DNA of 64,000 nt. Origin: Istiophorus platypterus. Taxonomy: Eukaryota > Chordata > Actinopteri > Istiophoriformes > Istiophoridae. The stretch is taken from contig CM029123.1 of the NCBI GenBank assembly GCA_016859345.1, positions 6,731,990 to 6,795,989 of the forward strand, read 5' to 3'. Position 1 is the stretch's first letter; every line of letters starts with the position of its first letter. The notes under the pieces are model-generated. The model was given only the letters and a program-made list of their open reading frames with translations. It did not search any database and was not told where the DNA came from. Positions 1-11,455 of the stretch are shown piece by piece. The translations under genes were made by a program, and so were the position numbers.

Positions 1-3000
1 GCTGAAGACAAAGAGGTTTGGTTTATTTGTGCATGGCCACAATATATACAAGTAAAATGTTAACTATGTAAAACCACTGTTGATTCATTAAAAAAAGAAC
101 AAAAAACCAAAGAACACCAACATGAAGGAGATGATGGTGCAAGACAGTGAGTGAGACTTTCCAGCCTGTAAAGGAGGAAACAATTAACTTGGGGTCAGTT
201 GATGAACTGTGAGCTTGGCTTACACCCGTTCCTTTTATCTTCTCACACTCTAGCCACAAAGCCCAAATGTTCCATCTTGAGCTATACATTAAAAATGTAC
301 GGGACTCTGCATCCTTGATTCTGTGCATTACTACTGTTTCAGTTAAAATCGGCAAATATTCCCATGGACTGATTGTGAAAGTGATTAATGAGAGCTTCCA
401 GATTTGCTGTTGAACTCCTACAGTATAAGGCAGTTTCTGTTTCCTCGGAATCCTGGGATGCACATTACATTTACAAGCTCAGCAATTATAACTGATTTTG
501 ATATATAAGAGGGAAAATAATTATTTTAGGTCAATATTGTCAGTTTTTCATGCCAAAAGTAAGGAAAGTAAGTCTTACTTTGAGCATAAAATTGCATGAT
601 TCTGAGAACAAAGCAGAAGCTGACAGTTTAATCTACTCATGGAAACATCTTTGTAACTTTAACCCAGTAAATCCAATGAAAAACATATACTCATTTTTAT
701 TTTGAAGATGTTTATATGGGTGATATACTGTATAGTAAAGCGGTATGCCATTACTATGGTTTATGTTTAGCCATAAAGCTAGACCTGTCCGTGGTGAACA
801 TGCAATCAGTCTATATTGAAGAGTGTGGAAAACTCCAGTTGGTCACATGGTCCAACACTGTTAAATAGTTTGTTATTTATGATGTTGGATTCCAGGGTTT
901 CAGCGCTCACTGGGACCTCACCTGCTGTCTGGGTTCAGCTGGAACCCTCAGACCAGACTGGCTAACCTCTGGCGTGACTTTGCGACAGACAGACAGGAAA
1001 GAATGGCCTCGCCAGTGACGACAGCTCGGTTTCGTGTGAATGCAGGCGGACGGCATGACTTGGGCGTGTAAGTACCGAAACAAAAAAAAAAGTAGCGGAA
1101 TTTGTACGAATGGAGCACTGTGTTTTAGCTTTGGGAAGGGTGGTCAGCCTCTCCTCCTACTTTCCCTCACAATAACCATTCTGGAGAAGTGGCTGCCAAA
1201 GCCACAGCTCTTATAGAGAAAACCGTGACCAGCTGTGACGCAGCTGCATACACTTGACACTGGAGCATCGTTGAAGCATCGCATTCAACGCGGTGTCCTG
1301 ACCTGGACAACGAATCCTCCATGCTGTCTGTCCATCTCTTGCCTACCTTTTCTCAGCTCTGTCTACTATCTGATACCCTGGTGTTGCGTCACCATCATGA
1401 AACAGTGTGCAGCGTTGTTTAGCATTATGTGGCCCATGCCCACTTAGAGCTGTCAACAGAAAACCACATGGAATTCCCCGGTGCTTTGGAACATGTCACA
1501 TCTGAAAAAGGAAAGCTTACAGACATGACTTTTACTCTTTTGCAGGCTACTGTGCGGGTTTGTTGTTGTGTCCTTAACGGTTTGCGGCCCTTCAGTCTAC
1601 ACTGCAAAGGATGTGATGCGTATTTTTGTCAACTAGTGATCAGTGACCAACCTAATTACACACTAATCAATCAAGTGTAATGAGTCTGTGCTTTAGCCGG
1701 GTGTGGCCCACTCCACCCCTAATCCACTGCATCTGTTGAAGGGTAATTCCACAACCCCACTTGTTTGACTTCACACGCCAAACTTTCTCAAGATCTCTTT
1801 TTGTCTACTTTTTACCCATAAAGCCTTTCTATCATACAAGTCCTTTGCTTTGGCAGGGAGCAAACTTGGGGTTTTGATCAGCCTTTGATTGAGGGTCGAT
1901 CCTGGGGAAATACAGGAACACAGAACAGACTACATAATGTATTACTATTGCACTACATTCAGAGGCTTTTTAGTTGAGCTTTCATTTCTCAACTACAAAG
2001 CCAAGAGTATGACGCATTCTTTCCCATGGCACTTTAAGAAGAGGATCTTTCCTGTGAACTTGGGGGCCATCCTTCAGTGAAATGATTCATAAAAAAAATA
2101 TACGATGTTCTTCTATGTTTTTAAGGTGTAAGTGAAGCATAGCAAGGTATATATCTGAGAATGCTATGAATGCATTAACCTCATAAAACATCTCAGCCTG
2201 GGGTCATAAAGAAAGACAAGAAGAAGAACAGGAGGTGGGTTCCTCCATTTCCAGTCACACAGTATATCCCTGATCTTTTCCTACATTCAACAAATCTCCA
2301 TGAGACACCCTCTGCAAGGTTCTCTGTTATTCTCCCTTTTCTTTCAGCTCCACTGTGCTGGTTTGGTTCTTTCATGACATTTCTGTAATTAAAGCCAAAT
2401 GGCATATCCCTCGATTAGCCCCGCATCTGCTTGCATTTAATTCCATACAATCAAAGTGTCGTGTTCAGCCGCTCACTGTCACAGCTACCAAAGCTATTTG
2501 TCACGATAGAGATAAAAGAAACATTTATCGCCAGTAAAGAGACTGCTCATGTTGTTTTACAGGGTTAAGACTTATTTAAAAAAGAAAGAAAGACATATAA
2601 CATTTCAAAAATAGTGGTTGTTACGGATAATTCTTTCTTACCCACAGAAACCACCTTTCAAATGAATTTCTATGGTGTGACACTGGTGGAGCCACAAAGT
2701 GAAGTGTTAGAGTCTAAGACATCCCTGTTGGGAACTTTAGAAATGAAACCCTGTCAGACACATACGCATGTTCCAGGGCTTAACATTTCCAAAGTTGACA
2801 CTTGTGGAAAAAATATAGCCCTAGTGTTACCTGATATTCTGCACCCCGGTGTCATAGGTTCCTCCAGATGGGCTTTTTTTCCCCAAAACCTTGTGACCTT
2901 TAGAAACACAGCAATGGTGTGTGATCTCGTGAACACCCCCAAAAGTCAGAGCACAGGCTTGTTTTTGTTTTTGGGCCCGTTTCCTCATGTTTTGACTGGG

Positions 3001-4825
3001 TTGCATGTGTGCCAACTATGGAATGAGCTCATACTTTTACATAAATGAACTCATCAGTGAAGCCTATTAAGGCACAGAAAGCACAGAGTAACTCAGTTGC
3101 ATATAAAGAAATGTTCCACTTCTATACCACAATTGTCTGTTCTCTACTGCTTTTACATCTGCAGTATCATATCTGGTAGTGTGAAACAGCATATGTTCAA
3201 TATCGAGGAGGTTGCATAATATCATAAGAATATCTTTTACTCTGTTTCTCTCCTTATTTCTTTTTTCTAAAACCTCCTGGCCTTGTTACATCTAGAGAAA
3301 TACTAGAATACAGGGGTTATAGGATAAAAAAGCACATCACAGGAGGCTGTCTCTCAGAATGAAATACATTTGTTTTCATAAAAAGAGCCGTAATAAAAAC
3401 TTTCCATCCTCTTAAAACTGTCTCGTGTTTTCTAGACTGTGGGCAGTTATATTCCACTGGGCAAAATTATTTCATTTTTTGGATGCAAGTCTTGATTTTT
3501 AATGCCGCGAGTGAAATGAAGCCAAGCCGATCCCATTTCTGAAGAACTCTCTTTTTTTTCTTTATTGTGGCCCTTAAATTAAAAAATCTGCAGTGAAATT
3601 AACATGGTTTTTCACAATTCTATTTTGGCTGATAATTTCCAATAGTTAAAACAAGGCTTGGGTTTCCACCTCATTGTATTGGACACTGTAGGGAAACTGT
3701 CCGACTTCAGGGCCAGGCCAGTCCTGTATCCTGGAGACAAGAGGCCTAAACACTTCAGCTTGAATTTAGTGCAATCGTTAAACTATTCTGAAGTAATTAT
3801 GAGCCATTAAATGAAGAGTGGGATTGCCCTGTCGCCGGTGGAGCAAAAAGTCACTCCACATGAAGGTGATTTCAGGAGACACAAGGGCCTGTGTGCCCTG
3901 GCTGCAGGCCGATGGGGTTTCCAAGCGGGCGGACCTCACACACACACTGGAACTGTGAGAGCTAATGACATGAACGTTCACTGAGGGTGCTTAACATTCA
4001 AGCATGGATACATGTACAAGTGAGTAAGTATACACACATCCACACTATCACACACACATCGCCCACCCATCTCTGAGGGGACCAGTATATCAACTCATCA
4101 GAATTTGCGAAGCATGATGATTTAGTTCAGTGTCACATTAAGGGAGCTCGCTCATCCTCCCCTCGGAATGAGGGCATTAGGCAGCAGCCCAAACACACAG
4201 CTCAGGGCTTTTATACTCACCATGCATTTCAACACATTTGCTCTGAGATTAAAGATTACATAGTTTATAATCACTAACAACTCAAAATAAGAAATATGGC
4301 TGAGAGTTCAAGAACTGCAAATCGACAACTCATACGAAGAAAAAAGGGCAGATTCACAACAAAAGCAAGCCAAGAAAGTTAAAAACACTTTTTTATTCTT
4401 TCCGTTAGTGGAGAATTATGACTTGGTGATGGATCAGTCACGAGGTTAAAATTATATGATTAGAATACAGAGTAAAAAAATCATGATAATCACAAGAACA
4501 GCTACAGTGAGGGCTGGGAAAGAGAAAGCCACCGGGGTAGATGTACTCATCACACCACTACACATCATTCCCACGGTCCTGCTCTTTACCACACACCCAT
4601 TTGCTGCACAGAAAAGTGCTGTTAGGTGTTAGAGTGAAGTAGAGAAATGCTACAGCCAGGAAGGATGTGTGACCACATCCTTGCGTGATTCCTGAAAGAG
4701 GGATCCAGTTTAAAGTTGTCTTCCATGATTTTTTATATTAATAAGAACAAATGACTATTTGTATTTGATAGGGGTTACTCATAGTAATGAATCTACAAAG
4801 AATAATCACCTGGATTTGCACCCAG

Positions 4826-4842
4826 CCCCCCCCCCCCCCCCC
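4826..4842. repeat. poly-C tract
   Basis: Seventeen consecutive C, which is prone to assembly error. Confidence 0.95.
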
Positions 4843-5109
4843 AAAGTGTTTGTTCAGCTCATTGTTTTTGCTCTCTGGCCCGCAATGGCATTGTTTTGGG
4901 TCATTCTCACTGTTTTCTTATGGCCAGCACTGGCCACAGCAGGCAGTTGGGTTTAGTTCAAAAACAGAAAAAAGTTCACAATGTCAGAGATGTGTTAATA
5001 TCTTATTTCCACTGTTTCCAAGAATTCAGTCAGTTCTATGCAGCTTTAAGGTAAGGTACATTTGATTCATCGAGACATAAGAAGGCATGTCACACACATA
5101 CACAATGGT

Positions 5110-5150
5110 GACTGACTGACTGACTGACTGACTGACTGACTGAGTGACTG
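5110..5150. repeat. (ACTG)n tetranucleotide microsatellite
   Basis: About eight perfect ACTG units followed by imperfect ones. Confidence 0.95.
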
Positions 5151-5875
5151 TATGTTTTAACTGCATGTTGATTGTTTGAAGTTCAGACATAAGCCAAGAC
5201 AGAAAGTAAAAATTCACAACTTGATCCCACCTCATGGTTCATGTAGAGCAGCAGCAGCAGCCCAGGCCTCTCAATTAAAACGTCACAGTCGCCAAACCTC
5301 AGTAACATCTTATCTGATTTCCCCATTGCCCCCTGTGTCAGATACTCAGGCAGATAAGCACTTCACTCATTTGGCTTCATCACTCAGATATGTCCTCTGC
5401 TTCCCCCTGTGGAAACACACGTCTGCAGTTGGAACTGCTATTGCGATCAGCATGTCCCCATGCTGACACCATACTGACTGCAGAGAAGCCAGTCCAGACT
5501 ACTGGACAGATGTGTTTCATTTGGCTTTATCTGTTGACACATCCTGTCTGCGTTGCATGCAAGGCCAGCATTGCACAGTGGTACTGAGGGCAGAGGCAGA
5601 GGCACCAGACCGAAACCTGAACTCAGCAGGGAACATTTCCCTCTGCCGTGGCGTCTAATACTACAGTTAGCTAAGATCACTCCACTCCACAGTGTATAAA
5701 ACCTTCCTGCCAGGCCTCTGTTTACTGACCAAGACCATGCCTCGGTCAGTATTAGACAGAGAAAAGATGTCATAAGAGGTCAAAAGATGTCTAAGTATCT
5801 ATGTTAACAGTGAGCTGAGCTTGGCAAAAAAAAAGAGATCTTATGCAATGTTAGCAGCACGACATGGCAATGTCA

Positions 5876-7012
5876 GTCTGATGACCACTGCACAGACATT
5901 CATGGTCCCAAGACAGTGAATCCTAATAACTTTGTTGGTCCCCTGTCTTTTCAATTAGGGTCAAAATTTATGGTTTAATGTGAAATGTCTCAAATTCTAT
6001 CAGAGGAATTGCCATGAAATTTTGTACCACCATTCATTTTCCCAAGGTGATGACTCCTAAAGAGTGTTGCGATCGCTACACTTTCCATACAGTGCTATTA
6101 TTAGGTCCGTTTTTTTGTCTAATGTTTTGCATTATGACCAAATGCCTTCAAGACCAATTACTTTCGCTGCAGCCTCAGATGTACTTTGTGTGTCCTGCTA
6201 ACTGGTAAATTTTAGCATGCTACCACATTAAACTAAAATCTCTGAAATTGTAAAACAGTAATGATGCTGAACAAGCTAATGATTAGCATACCTGCTAATC
6301 ATTAGCAGGTAACAGATGGTTTTCTACCCATTTGTTTTTAATATGCATTCTTTAAATTGGCACATAAAAAATAAATAAACTTACTGAAAATTCCAATAAA
6401 ATTTCAAAATCTTGCAAAAAAAAATTGTCTCCTTGGCTGAGGTGGTGGTGTATCTATAAAAGCAAAAGTTACAAGTGGAAAAAAAATCATGATGGACATG
6501 AAGCATGTGATGTAAACGTGCAGTTATCTGCTTCACCACTGGAGATGAAAACAGACAAAAGCATTAGATCGGTGGGGTGGGATAAAACACTGCAATATTC
6601 CTCAAATTGATACACGAAACAAACATGTATAAAATATTTTCATCATGTTTTCTGCAGGGTTTTCCAGCATTTCAAGTTTAGCAGTTGTTCTTTTAATCAT
6701 GACGTCCTGCCCTAGTTTTCAGTTGTTTAATTGATTCTGGAAAATTGGTGCCACTAGCAGCTCTTAATATTTGTATGACAATAGTGAATTGAAGCAAACA
6801 GTTATTAGCATTTTCTTTTCCTTATTTTCCAATAGATTTTTTTTTTTCAAATTTGTGCTATATTTAGCTGGAAACCTAGTTATTGTGAGCATGTTAGCAC
6901 TCTGATGTTTTTATTTATTTTTTTAGCTCTATGCTGAAAGTACCGCTGTGCCTAAGTGCAGCCATGCTAGCTTGGCTGTAAATTCCTGTTTGGACTTCAA
7001 GGTTAAATATAG
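5876..7012 (+). repeat. interspersed repeat, TTAGCATG-rich family (copy 1, interrupted)
   Basis: Contains CAGACATTCATGGTCCCAAG, GAATCCTAATAACTTTG, CCATGAAATTTTG and TTTTAGCATGCTA. After about 570 bases of other sequence come GTGAGCATGTTAGCA and CCGCTGTGCCTAAGTGCAGCC. From memory these blocks occur in the same order in a very common percomorph repeat. No protein coding remains. Confidence 0.7.
6690..6870. mobile_element. fragment related to the 44.5-kb MITE
   Basis: CTTAATATTTGTATGACAAT and the following GAAGCAAACAG, TTTTCTTTTCC and CAAATTTG parallel CCTAATATTTGCATAACAGT, GGGAACACACA and CAAATTTG in the 44492-45199 element. It lies inside interspersed repeat copy 1, so it was probably inserted there. 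Confidence 0.45.
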
Positions 7013-7479
7013 CCTTTCAACGGCCTTTCAGTTGCTATATTTCAATGGGAAGTTAGGTCCTGTTTCACATTAAGACAACAGCTAAACAGCATGTAATCTA
7101 TCCTGCATGTCTGAAAAAAACTATTTCAACCAAAATCAACATAGTTGAAAATCCTTAAAATCAATGAGTACTGCGAGCAATACTCTGTGTTTGGTTTGAA
7201 ATCTTTACTTTATCTCCTTGCTTTATCTCATATTTAAATGTAACAAAAGTAGTATCCTTTCCCAAAAGTATTATTTTCATGTTCTTTAATTAACTTCCTT
7301 AATCTACATTCTTTTTAAGCTCTGCATGCATCCTTTGCTCCTCACTGCTCTGTTCTTTTCTACAGAAAAAAGGGGCTACCATGCATATGTATGGAGGTCT
7401 CTGCTGAACAAGAGCTGACCTACAGTGCTCTGATGTGGTGGAGGGAAGTGACCTGCCCTCCCACACGCACGCCTCCCCT

Positions 7480-7600
7480 GCTGGTCACTCATGAATATGG
7501 CTCTAATTGAATTCACTGGAGACAAACGAGTGTTAATTGGGAGGATAACGATGACCGCGGCAAACTATTCAGAGGCCGGCCTTCATAAAGGGGGGGCCTC
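7480..7600. promoter_or_regulatory. candidate conserved non-coding element
   Basis: TAATTG homeodomain-type sites (CTCTAATTGAATTC, GTTAATTGGG) are embedded in high-complexity, non-repetitive sequence next to a G-rich patch. Conservation is a guess; there is no coding frame with family similarity. Confidence 0.25.
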
Positions 7601-8024
7601 CTGCCCACCACAGGCCTGTTCTTCCCAGCAGGAGGGGGTCTGTCGGGGGCTGAGGGGCGGTTTCGGAGGTGGGGGGCTACAGTCCTTTGTGCTCCTTTTC
7701 TTTGGGAGGAAGCAATAAAGCAATAAAAAAGCCTCGGTAGTTGAGTCCTCTGTGCTCTGACTCCCCCTACGCTCCGGAGAGAAAGAGGGGGCCCTATGAC
7801 AGATCAAACCCACAAACAACAACTAGGCCTGTGTGTGTGTGTTTTGTTTGTGTGTGTTAGGGTTTGATTCACTTCCGACCGTGTTGAGATGAACATTATC
7901 ACATCCCCTGAGCAATGCTTCAATATTAAGTATTTTTATGATGCGAATGCAAAACAGATATGACATAAACTTAACAAAACCTAACGATATTAACCAGGTT
8001 CATGTGTCATCACCATCCATACAC

Positions 8025-8025
<1 letters not shown>

Positions 8026-8067
<42 letters not shown>

Positions 8068-8098
8068 CACACAAACACACACAAAAACACACAAGCAC
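8026..8098. repeat. (CA)n microsatellite
   Basis: CA repeat, perfect for about 34 bases, then interrupted by G and AA. Confidence 0.95.
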
Positions 8099-9054
8099 AA
8101 ACATGAATGTCTGACCAAGGACGTCAGCTTTCATTTTATACAGTATTGGAATTGGCTTCCAGGACCCTTGCCTGCTGCTCTGGATATTACTGCCATTTCT
8201 TTTATTGCAGTCATACAGTAGTCTGTCAATATTTAAAAAGTATGAAGGCAAATATCTTTAAACCTGCTCTGCCTTTCATATTGTTTTGTGATAAATTCTT
8301 CATGAGGTAATATGATCAGTAACACTTAGACACTGAAAAACGTTGAAATAAGTGCTGGAAATTCTCTTTTATTCCTTTCTGTGTAGATTACTTTGAAAAA
8401 AAGGTGTGTCTTTCAGACACAAACATCTGAAATGGTCACGTATCAAAAACAGCCAAAATTGTATATATATATATGAAAAAAAAATCTCAGGACCAAAAGA
8501 GATTTATTAAAAAATTCAAACCACAATGTTTTAGTCTGTTGCCATTCAAAACTTTAAGAATAAAACCTTGTGAAAACTTGCAAGTCATTCTATCCGTTTC
8601 CACTCATTTGCCTGCTTTTAACCGTTGGCAGCTGGTATTCTCTAGTAGATTAACATTAGTAGCATTACATTGAAAAGTGTGACTCAAAAAGAACACAAGC
8701 AGATTCAGGCAAATTACAAAATCCTTTCAAATCCTGCACAAACAGAAAGCACAAGCAGCTGAAGCAAGCTAGCATTTCAACTCCTCTCACTGAAGAGCAT
8801 ATAGATACACATCAACAAAAGCACTGGCGACGGCTAATGCTACTTTAGCCAGCTCTGCTGATCAAGATGAAGAGCTCAGCTGTTTGTCAAAGAAGCGAAT
8901 GTTGCGTTTTCACTCTGAACAACTTCCACCAGAAAGCTCCTCACATTGAGCAGCGACCAGCTGAATGAAGGCTCCGAAAACACTCAGCTCAATTTGACAA
9001 CCAGCAAGCACATCTGACCATGACACCTACTGGGTCCTTTTATCAACAAAACTC

Positions 9055-9590
9055 TTATTTACTATGACAACTGGTGAGATTGGCAAAACATTTACAGACA
9101 TTCATGGTTCCAAGACGATGAACCCTAAAGACTTTGTTGATCCCCTGATGTTTCCCCCAGTGCTACCATGAGGCTGACATTTGTAGTTTGGATTGACAGC
9201 TATTGGATCTAAATAAATGTGGCATAAACACATTTCTCCCCAAGGGGATGAATTGTAATAACTATGGCGAATCGCTTTGTTTTCTCATCTAGTAACATCA
9301 ACAGGTCAACAAATTTCTTTTTAATACTTTGATTTAGCCAATATCTCCAAAACAAATAGCCTTCCTATTAGCCTCAACTTCCCTTTGCTTTCAATGCTAA
9401 TGAGCAAATGCTAGCATGCTTTCGTGCTAAACTAAGATGGTGGATATGGAAAACATTCCCTGCCAGACACTGAAATTTTAACATTATCATTGTAATCATG
9501 TTAGCATGTCGATGTTAGCATTTAGCTCAAAGCACAACAGCCTAGCAGAGCCTCTACCAACCTGTGGACTTTTATTCTAATGTGAAGCCT
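9055..9590 (+). repeat. interspersed repeat, TTAGCATG-rich family (copy 2)
   Basis: The most complete copy: CAGACATTCATGGTTCCAAG, GATCCCCTGATG, ACCATGAGGCTGACATTTG, TGCTAGCATGCT, AAACTAAGATGGTGGA and GCATTTAGCTCAAAGCAC, in the family order. Confidence 0.75.
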
Positions 9591-11234
9591 AAAAATAGTA
9601 TCTTCTACTCTAAACTCTAAATGTAGTGGTTAATGATTTGCTGACCCTGGTCGAGACTAATAGTAAAATGCTATCTATTACACTTCAAAACAATGACTGT
9701 GATAAAACTTTATAAAACTTATCATGTTAATGTGCTGGCCACCTTTTCGGTGACTCATGGCAGTGGCATTTTTTAAAGCTGAGGGTGCCGTCCGAGTGTA
9801 CTTGGCTTGAGGTATGGTCATTTAGATTGTCTTCTTCCAGTCGGCTCACCGAAAATAAGATCTCATCCTTTATCTCCCCTGTGGGAGCGCGGCAGCACTG
9901 AATCATCACCCCAGCATGACCCTGGACCATGGCATGAGTTCAAAGCTACACTCGGCCTCCGCATCACCCAGAAGAATCCTTCCAATCACCTCTGTGTCCC
10001 ACTGCCTCCCTCACTGGCATCTGTCTTCTTCCCATATATCACAGGTGAACGTCGGCCATAAAGGGGATTGCTCTGCGGGGAGACTGTGCATCCATTTCCA
10101 CCATTAAACCGGATTCAGGTGCTGCCTCATCTGCTCTCCATAGGCATCCGGTGAGTAATGGATACCCCCGTGCCTCACGCTGCCCTTTCTTATCTACTGT
10201 ACAGCCTGGAGACACTCACTGATTCACAAAGACGGAAAGACACAGGCACACACACTCACTTACTCAAATAGGAGCACTTAGTCACTTTTAGTTCTCATCT
10301 GGAGGCTTTCTGGAGTTTTATACAGGAGAACAGTTTTCCAAAGAGGAATTTTGGATCATGACTCATTACATGAGCGAATGGCCTCTGCACTGTAGCACGT
10401 CCTTCATCCAATGTCCTCCAGGGACCCACAGAGACTTAATGTGCTCTCCAGAAATTTGCATAAAGGCTTTGTGCTTGATCACGGCTTCATTTTACTGATC
10501 TCTGTTAAGTTTCTTCTTGTTGAGTTAAGATAGTGGCCCATTGCCATCGGTGTCTGTGTTGAGTGCCTGTGAGCTCTTAGACCACATTGGACAGCCAATA
10601 ACGCTTCAGTGGTCTCAGTGCTAAAAGCCCATGTCACAGGGCTGTGTCCAAACACAGGAATGATTTTCACGGCTGAGAGGATGACTTCCACTTCAGTGAT
10701 GGAAGGAGAGATGACAGAACTGCTGAGTTTGTTTATAACTAACAGTGAGCAGAGAGGCAATGGGGAAAGATATATAAAAGAGCATATTAAACAGTCAACT
10801 GCCACAGAAGCCAGCTTTTAGGGAAAAAACTGTGGAGTTCACAGTATTTATGAGGTATTCTCAGTGAAATTAATTAAACTAATTAGCCTTTACCACAATT
10901 GCCTTTTAAAGTGAGATTTAAATGTTAATTACATTCGTCAAAACATAATCCTAAGAGTCTATTTCTTCTTTCCATCTCCCAGTCATTCAGCCTGTGTTTT
11001 CTCTTTGAAATGACTTTCAAATGGGAGTTTGTTGCCAACTATATTCCATATCATCATTTTCCCAAGATCTGCATAAATAAAAGCTATTACTTTGAGGTAT
11101 GTTCCTAAAAGGGGATGTTAACCATTTCAAAACTAGCAACCCCCCCCCCCAAAAAAAAAAACGAAAACAAAAACAAAAAACAAAAACATTTTGGACATTT
11201 TGGAGACTGACCGTCCAGTCTTACTCTTGTGACC
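9591..11234. other. intergenic DNA
   Basis: Non-coding. 10850-10960 is A/T-rich with clustered TTAATTA/TAATTAG sites. There is a C10/A10 junction at about 11141-11160. No gene. Confidence 0.6.
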
Positions 11235-11455
11235 AGACTGACATATCTCAGCAACTACTGACTGGCATTAAATTATTTTTACAGATATCCATGTTCCCTT
11301 AAGGATGAAACTTATGGACTTTTGTGATCCTCTGATCTTTTCCTTTAGCACCATCAGCAGGTCAAATTTATCAATTATTCTGTGAAAAAATGACAAAATC
11401 TACTAGATGGATTGGCACAAAATTTTTAGTCTATACAATGTTTGTATAGACTAAG
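11235..11455 (+). repeat. interspersed repeat, TTAGCATG-rich family (copy 3, 5' part only)
   Basis: Shares ACAGATATCCATGTTCC, GGATGAAACTTATGGACTTT, TGATCCTCTGATC and GATGGATTGGCACAAAATTT with the other copies. The A/T-rich TTAGCATG half is missing. Confidence 0.65.

Larger units (their letters stand above)
1..5875. other. intergenic DNA 3' of prdm5, proximal to window start
   Basis: No gene is supportable. A 146-residue minus-strand frame at 23-463 has no family features. TTTATT at 22-27 reads AATAAA on the minus strand and could be the 3' end of a transcript, but it is weak alone. The stretch also contains poly-C and ACTG tracts. Confidence 0.6.
7013..9054. other. intergenic DNA
   Basis: Contains the candidate element at 7480-7600, a CA microsatellite and a G-rich patch at 7590-7680. 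The rest is A/T-rich and holds nothing that I recognise. Confidence 0.6.

Noticed and set aside
23..463. 146-residue minus-strand frame as a possible terminal exon of a neighbouring gene
   Set aside because: There is no recognisable domain or splice-supported partner. A nearby AATAAA on the minus strand is not enough evidence.
2614..3048. 144-residue plus-strand frame
   Set aside because: It has no family motif, no splice context and low-complexity surroundings, as expected by chance in 64 kb.
5110..5150. Regular repeats that might be a CRISPR array
   Set aside because: They are four-base tandem units without spacers in a vertebrate genome.
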